NCBI GenBank assembly: GCA_007118195.1
Contig: SKSA01000044.1
Coordinates: forward strand, 1 to 10,041
Length of the DNA: 10,041 bases
Source: Anaerobacillus sp.
Lineage (GTDB): Bacteria > Bacillota > Bacilli > Bacillales > Anaerobacillaceae
Direction of reading: 5' to 3'
Shown here in pieces: positions 5,904 to 10,041 of the stretch. The first letter of the stretch is position 1, and each line of letters opens with the position of its first letter. The notes beneath the pieces are model-generated. The model did no database searches. It saw nothing but the letters and a program-made list of their open reading frames with translations, and was not told where the DNA came from. A program made the position numbers and the translations under genes.

Positions 5904-7037
5904 TTATTGTTCTAGTTCATCATGTCCTTCTTCAGTAAGGATATGATCATCATTTACAGTTTCTTCTTCATAGGCTTCAACATTAGGGTCATATAAACCT
6001 AAATTTTCTGCTTCTGACTGACTCTTTATATCAATTTTCCAACCTGTTAATTTAGCAGCGAGTCTTGCGTTTTGTCCTCTTTTACCAATGGCAAGCGATA
6101 ACTGATAGTCTGGTACGATCACTTGAGTCATCTTTTCATTTTCATCGACTTTTACTTGAACAACTTTTGCAGGACTTAAAGCGTTAGCTACATATTCGAC
6201 TGGATCTTCGGACCAACGGACAATATCTATCTTTTCTCCTTTAAGCTCATTAACAATCGTTTGAACTCTCTGACCTTTCGGACCTACACATGAACCAACG
6301 GGATCAACCTCTGGATTTTCTGCATGGACGGAAATTTTTGAGCGATCTCCAGCTTCTCTAGCCACTGATTTCAATTCAACTGTACCATCAAAAATCTCAG
6401 GAACTTCTAATTCGAATAGACGTTTAAGTAAACCAGGGTGTGTCCTCGAAATTAAGATTTGTGGTCCTTTTGTCGTTTTTTCAACCTTTGTTATGTAGGC
6501 TTTAATACGATCGTTATGTTTATATGTTTCATTCGGCATTTGTTCACTTAACGGAAGTAATGCTTCCACTTTCCCTAAATCCACATAAATAAAACGACTA
6601 TCTTGTCGTTGAACAATCCCCGTCATAATATCCTCTTCGCGATCAATAAAGTCGGAATAAATAATCCCTCTTTCTGCCTCACGAACTCGTTGGGTAACCA
6701 CTTGTTTAGCAGTTTGAGCGGCAATACGACCAAAATCTTTAGGCGTTACTTCGATTTCAACAATATCATCAACTACATATTGCGGGTTAATGGCTTTTGC
6801 TGCGTCCTCAGAAATTTCCAACCTTGAATCGAAAACCTCTTCTACGACTTGCTTTCTCGCAAAAACGCGAATACTGCCATTCTCACGGTTAATATCAACT
6901 CTCACATTTTGGGCTTGATTAAAGTTACGTTTATACCCAGATATTAAAGCTGCCTCAATAGCTTCAATAATAATTTCCTTGCTAATTCCTTTTTCTTTTT
7001 CTAACGTCGTTAGTGCATCCATAAAGTCACTATTCAT
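5904..7037 (-). CDS. nusA: transcription termination/antitermination factor NusA
   Basis: Binds RNA polymerase and nascent RNA, promotes pausing and hairpin-dependent termination. It has 377 residues, a typical Bacillus length, without the extra acidic repeats of the E. coli protein. The N-terminal polymerase-binding domain spans about 1-125 (with DALTTLEKEKGISKEIIIEA and FGRIAAQTAKQVVTQRVREAE). The S1 domain spans about 134-200 and ends in TTKGPQILISRTHPGLL. KH1 has GPKG (252-255) and KH2 has GKRG (318-321) within VPDYQLSLAIGKRGQNARLA. A short acidic tail follows (346-377). ATG 7037 is preceded by a purine-rich GGGGGAG and matches orthologue starts. The 102-nt gap from rimP holds a repeat copy and no clear promoter or terminator. 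In B. subtilis NusA is reported to autoregulate this operon. Confidence 0.99.
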   Translation of the reverse strand: MNSDFMDALTTLEKEKGISKEIIIEAIEAALISGYKRNFNQAQNVRVDINRENGSIRVFARKQVVEEVFDSRLEISEDAAKAINPQYVVDDIVEIEVTPKDFGRIAAQTAKQVVTQRVREAERGIIYSDFIDREEDIMTGIVQRQDSRFIYVDLGKVEALLPLSEQMPNETYKHNDRIKAYITKVEKTTKGPQILISRTHPGLLKRLFELEVPEIFDGTVELKSVAREAGDRSKISVHAENPEVDPVGSCVGPKGQRVQTIVNELKGEKIDIVRWSEDPVEYVANALSPAKVVQVKVDENEKMTQVIVPDYQLSLAIGKRGQNARLAAKLTGWKIDIKSQSEAENLGLYDPNVEAYEEETVNDDHILTEEGHDELEQ

Positions 7038-7062
7038 GGATCTTTTCTCCCCCTTTCAATTT

Positions 7063-7084
7063 AGAAAAGCGAAAGCATTTGCTT
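7063..7084 (+). repeat. dispersed intergenic repeat, copy upstream of nusA
   Basis: AGAAAAGC (7063-7070) continues as GAAAGC and is followed by a short inverted repeat, AAGC (7073-7076) with GCTT (7081-7084) around a 4-nt loop. In the nusA transcript it reads as a weak hairpin followed by TCGCTTTTCTAA, 25 nt before the start codon. It is the shortest and most degenerate of the four copies. Confidence 0.4.
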
Positions 7085-7139
7085 ATAAACCTTCCATCCA
7101 TTTACCGGTTAAATAAAACTTTGCCTTCTTTACTTAATT

Positions 7140-7610
7140 TTAAAAAACAACAGCTAATCTTGCACTTGCTACTTTTTCGTATGGAATAGTAACTTCAATC
7201 GTTCTAGTTTTTTGCTTTGTCGCTATTGTCAAATTCTGACCATCAAAAGCGACCAACTTTCCTTCAAAAGCTTTTTCACCTTGAATTGGTTCATATGTAG
7301 TCACATAAATATTTTTACCTATCGCTTTTTCTACATCTTTTTCTTTTTTCAATGGGCGCTCAGCCCCTGGTGATGAAACTTCTAAATAATAAGCTTGCGG
7401 GATTGGGTCGTTCTCATCTAAAAGTTCGCTCAACCGTTCACTTACTGTACCACAATCTTCAATATCTACCCCTGCATCAGAATCAATGAATACACGAAGA
7501 AACCAGTTTTTTCCTTCTTTCTTAAACTCAACGTCTACAAGTTCTAACTGCAATTCTGTTAAGATAGGCATCACTAGTTCTTCCACTACCGCAGTCACTT
7601 TCTTACTCAC
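7140..7610 (-). CDS. rimP: ribosome maturation factor RimP
   Basis: Assists assembly of the 30S subunit, acting early on the head domain; formerly called YlxS or YhbC. It has 156 residues, the normal size. The N-terminal domain contains [24 protein letters not shown] (about 20-43) and the family signature [15 protein letters not shown] (about 74-88). The C-terminal SH3-like domain ends with [15 protein letters not shown]. The start is GTG at 7610, giving [11 protein letters not shown] as in B. subtilis RimP, with AGGAGGG 6 nt upstream. It is the first gene of the nusA-infB operon, behind the promoter at 7754-7782 and a leader of about 135 nt. Being first, it would be affected by any attenuation in the leader. 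Confidence 0.97.
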   Translation of the reverse strand: MSKKVTAVVEELVMPILTELQLELVDVEFKKEGKNWFLRVFIDSDAGVDIEDCGTVSERLSELLDENDPIPQAYYLEVSSPGAERPLKKEKDVEKAIGKNIYVTTYEPIQGEKAFEGKLVAFDGQNLTIATKQKTRTIEVTIPYEKVASARLAVVF

Positions 7611-7627
7611 AAATATCCCTCCTTACT

Positions 7628-7656
7628 AGAAAAGCGGAACCGCCTTGACCAGCTTC
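7628..7656 (+). repeat. dispersed intergenic repeat, copy upstream of rimP
   Basis: AGAAAAGC (7628-7635) overlaps the tiny palindrome GCGGAACCGC (7634-7643), and the unit ends with GCTTC (7652-7656), which can pair back to GAAAAGC. In the rimP transcript it reads as a hairpin followed by CGCTTTTCTAG, 17 nt before the GTG start. This is the most complete copy and resembles the AGAAAAGCGGA-type intergenic repeats I recall from Bacillaceae genomes; that link is from memory. Confidence 0.5.
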
Positions 7657-7753
7657 GATAACATACATTAAGAATTTTTCACTTAATTATGAAGACTCTA
7701 CACTAATCGAGAAATCACTTCTTAACTATAATATGCCCAATTTGAAACCTATC

Positions 7754-7782
7754 TATATAATTAAAAACTGAACGTATATCAA
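7754..7782 (-). promoter_or_regulatory. putative sigma-A promoter of the rimP-nusA-infB operon
   Basis: TTGATA (-35, 7782-7777) and TATATA (-10, 7759-7754) are separated by 17 nt, within an AT-rich stretch and directly downstream of the polC terminator. The start would fall near 7747, giving a leader of about 135 nt before rimP. A promoter at this place matches the known operon arrangement in B. subtilis. Confidence 0.6.
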
Positions 7783-7801
7783 AGCATAAGCTTTTAATAG
7801 T

Positions 7802-7831
7802 AAAACGAAAGAGTGGGTTTCCCCACTCTTT
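7802..7831 (-). terminator. intrinsic terminator of polC, possibly working in both directions
   Basis: AAAGAGTGGG and CCCACTCTTT form a perfect 10-bp stem (7808-7817 with 7822-7831) closing a 4-nt loop. In the polC direction the stem runs into TTTCGTTTTA. In the opposite direction it runs into TTTTTGC. It lies about 90 nt after the polC stop and just upstream of the rimP promoter. Confidence 0.8.
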
Positions 7832-7920
7832 TTGCACGCAACTATTCTAAGTATTACCTCAAAAATATAACATAATCCCTAAAATTATGCAAGTTAATCG
7901 CGTTTCTACTACCTTTTTCA

Positions 7921-10041
7921 TTAAAACAATGACAGTTGATTCGAGTCTGGTAAGCCTTCGAGACAACCGTGCTCATCAAGGTTTTCTAAAACCGTTTTCG
8001 TTATTTTACTTCTTTGCTGTAAGTCCTCTTTCGATAAAAACTCACCAGACTCTCGAGCCTTTACAATGTTGATGGCGGCATTTGTACCAACACCAGTCAT
8101 CGCATTAAAAGGAGGAATTAATGTATTTCCTTCAACGAGAAATTCTGTCGCACTTGAACGGTATAAATCAACCTTTTTAAATGAAAAGCCTCTTTCACAC
8201 ATTTCTAGGGCTAATTCTAACACGATAAGAACACTTTTTTCCTTTGGTGCGGCATCTAAACCTTTTTCATTGATTTCTTCAATTTTAGCACGGATCGATG
8301 CTGACCCACGGATCATCGTATTCAAGTCAAAATCATCGGCTCTAACCGTAAAGTATGCGGCATAAAATAAAATTGGATGGTGGACTTTAAAATAAGCAAT
8401 TCTAACAGCCATTAGTACATATGCAGCCGCATGAGCTTTAGGGAACATATATTTAATTTTCAAACATGATCCAATATACCAATCAGGAACATTGTTTTTC
8501 TTCATTTCCTCAATCCACTCTTCACTTAAACCTTTTCCTTTTCGGACACTTTCCATAATCTTAAAAGCTAATGAGTGCTCAAGACCTTTATAAATTAAAT
8601 AAACCATAATATCATCACGACAGCCGATTACATCTTTAAGCTCACACGTCCCATTATATATCAGTTCATTCGCATTGTTTAACCATACATCTGTCCCATG
8701 AGATAATCCAGAAATTTGGACGAGTTCACTAAAAGTTGACGGTTTCGTTTCCTCAAGCATTTGCCTAACAAACCTAGTTCCAAACTCAGGGATACCGTAT
8801 GTGCCTGTTTTACACATAATTTGCTCTTCTGTAACTCCTAAAGCTTCCGTACCACTGAACAATTTAAACACTTCAGGATCATCTGTCGGAATGGTCTTCG
8901 GATCTATGCCACTTAAATCTTGCAGCATTCGAATAACGGTTGGATCATCGTGCCCTAAAATATCAAGCTTTAATATATTGTCGTGAATAGAGTGAAAATC
9001 AAAGTGTGTTGTTTTCCACTCCGCCTCTTTATCGTCCGCCGGGAATTGAATTGGGGTGAAATCGTATACTTCCATGTAATCAGGAACAACGATAATACCA
9101 CCTGGATGCTGCCCAGTCGTTCTTTTCACACCGGTACAACCTGAGACGAGGCGATCAATTTCAGCACCTCTCATTTGAAAGTCGTTGTCATTTTGATAGC
9201 CTTTCACGTAACCATAAGCGGTCTTTTCGGCAACTGTTCCTATGGTTCCAGCTTTATATACATTATCAACGCCGAATAATTCTTTCGTATAATTATGCGC
9301 TCGAGATTGATAAGCTCCAGAAAAGTTAAGATCGATATCAGGTACTTTATCGCCTTTAAAGCCAAGGAACGTTTCAAACGGAATATCATGTCCGTCTTTC
9401 ACATACTTTGTGCCACACTCCGTACAATCTTTATCAGGTAAGTCAAAGCCAGACCCTACTGACCCATCATCAAAGAAATGAGAATGATGGCAGTTTGGAC
9501 ATACATAATGCGGTGGTAGCGGGTTTACCTCTGTAATTTCAGTCAATGTAGCGACAAGCGATGAACCAACAGAACCACGCGACCCTACTAAATAGCCATC
9601 ATCCAATGATTTTTTAACAAGTTTATGAGAGATTAAATAAATAACTGCAAACCCATGTCCGATAATACTTTTTAATTCTTTTTCGATTCTTGCTTCGACA
9701 ATTTCTGGTATGGTTTCTCCATAAATACTTCTAGCCATATCATAACTCATCTTTCGGATTTCTTCATCGGCACCTTCAATTTTAGGTGTGTAAAGATCAT
9801 CAGGAATCGGCTTTATTTCATCAATTTGATCAGAAATTTTTTGCGTATTGCTAACGACAATTTCCTTTGCCTTTTCTTCTCCTAAAAATTGAAAGCACTC
9901 CAACATTTCATCTGTTGTGCGAAAGTGAACTTGCGGTAAGGTTTGTTTATTTAACGGATTTGCCCCACCTTGGCTGGCAATCAAAATTTTTCGGTATATC
10001 CAATCATTTTTATTTAAATAATGAACATTCCCTGTCGCGAC
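7921..10041 (-). CDS. polC: DNA polymerase III PolC, C-terminal half (partial at window edge)
   Basis: PolC is the Gram-positive type replicative polymerase. The frame is open to the window edge, giving 706 codons of a protein of about 1,440 residues in B. subtilis, so only the C-terminal half is visible; it begins at [14 protein letters not shown] at 9984 could be misread as a start but is an internal leucine in [13 protein letters not shown]. Present are the end of the PHP region, a zinc-binding pair CPNC and CTEC (about 40 and 65 residues after SRGSVGSS), the palm with catalytic aspartates in [21 protein letters not shown], and [13 protein letters not shown]. Also present are the fingers region around [21 protein letters not shown] and the C-terminal tail. 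The protein ends in QLSLF, a beta-clamp-binding motif as in B. subtilis PolC. No frameshift is seen. It has its own terminator before rimP. Confidence 0.99.
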   Translation of the reverse strand, partial: VATGNVHYLNKNDWIYRKILIASQGGANPLNKQTLPQVHFRTTDEMLECFQFLGEEKAKEIVVSNTQKISDQIDEIKPIPDDLYTPKIEGADEEIRKMSYDMARSIYGETIPEIVEARIEKELKSIIGHGFAVIYLISHKLVKKSLDDGYLVGSRGSVGSSLVATLTEITEVNPLPPHYVCPNCHHSHFFDDGSVGSGFDLPDKDCTECGTKYVKDGHDIPFETFLGFKGDKVPDIDLNFSGAYQSRAHNYTKELFGVDNVYKAGTIGTVAEKTAYGYVKGYQNDNDFQMRGAEIDRLVSGCTGVKRTTGQHPGGIIVVPDYMEVYDFTPIQFPADDKEAEWKTTHFDFHSIHDNILKLDILGHDDPTVIRMLQDLSGIDPKTIPTDDPEVFKLFSGTEALGVTEEQIMCKTGTYGIPEFGTRFVRQMLEETKPSTFSELVQISGLSHGTDVWLNNANELIYNGTCELKDVIGCRDDIMVYLIYKGLEHSLAFKIMESVRKGKGLSEEWIEEMKKNNVPDWYIGSCLKIKYMFPKAHAAAYVLMAVRIAYFKVHHPILFYAAYFTVRADDFDLNTMIRGSASIRAKIEEINEKGLDAAPKEKSVLIVLELALEMCERGFSFKKVDLYRSSATEFLVEGNTLIPPFNAMTGVGTNAAINIVKARESGEFLSKEDLQQRSKITKTVLENLDEHGCLEGLPDSNQLSLF

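Larger units (their letters stand above)
7611..7920. other. 310-nt gap between polC and rimP
   Basis: No coding region is credible here on either strand. From the polC side it holds about 90 nt of AT-rich polC 3' untranslated sequence in which I see nothing specific, then the terminator stem (7808-7831), the promoter (7754-7782), and an AT-rich rimP leader. The leader has a possible TTAAG/CTTAA hairpin near 7668-7686 and ends in a repeat copy beside the ribosome binding site. Confidence 0.7.

Noticed and set aside
5684..6827. + strand open frames inside ylxR and nusA (5684-5938, 6603-6827)
   Set aside because: They are shadows of conserved genes, without initiation signals.
7887..8986. + strand open frames over the polC 3' end (7887-8072, 8066-8365, 8801-8986)
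   Set aside because: They are antisense to polC, have no plausible promoter or Shine-Dalgarno, and show no known fold.
9982..9984. TTG as the start of a 687-residue polC gene
   Set aside because: The frame is open beyond it to the window edge and the upstream residues [10 protein letters not shown] are conserved PolC sequence, so the gene is cut by the window.
1..10041. Novel system, mobile element, CRISPR array or foreign island
   Set aside because: Every gene belongs to the standard polC-nusA-infB-rpsO block in the standard order on one strand. No unexplained gene, direct-repeat array, transposase or composition break was seen by eye.

Overview
The window is a stretch of core chromosome from a low-GC Gram-positive bacterium, most likely a member of the Bacillaceae. 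The proteins closely resemble their Bacillus subtilis counterparts, as far as I can recall those. The gene order also matches the conserved polC - rimP - nusA - ylxR - ylxQ - infB - ylxP - rbfA - truB - ribF - rpsO block. All eleven genes lie on the minus strand, so transcription runs from high to low coordinates. I see no mobile element, CRISPR array, rRNA, tRNA or foreign-looking island.

Read in the direction of transcription, the window opens inside polC, the replicative DNA polymerase: the last 706 codons are present and the N-terminal half lies beyond the edge. polC ends in a strong hairpin terminator (7802-7831). A sigma-A-like promoter (7754-7782) then starts the nusA-infB operon with a leader of about 135 nt. 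The first segment is rimP (30S maturation), nusA (transcription elongation and termination factor), ylxR/rnpM and ylxQ (small RNA-binding proteins), infB (IF2), ylxP (DUF503) and rbfA (30S maturation). Spacing is tight from nusA to ylxP, with overlapping stop and start codons at ylxR/ylxQ and infB/ylxP.

A terminator-like hairpin right after rbfA (2391-2420) separates this segment from truB (tRNA pseudouridine-55 synthase), ribF (riboflavin kinase/FAD synthetase) and rpsO (ribosomal protein S15). rpsO appears to have its own promoter in the 3' end of ribF. Its leader contains a 15-bp helix with a G.U/G-C motif, a good candidate for the translational operator bound by S15.

The joint theme is ribosome assembly, translation initiation, RNA modification and transcription-translation coupling. 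No previously undescribed system is visible. The most interesting non-coding signals are the S15 operator candidate, the intra-operon terminator, the rimP leader, and a short repeat (AGAAAAGC plus a small hairpin) found in the same orientation just upstream of the ribosome binding sites of rimP, nusA, rbfA and truB.
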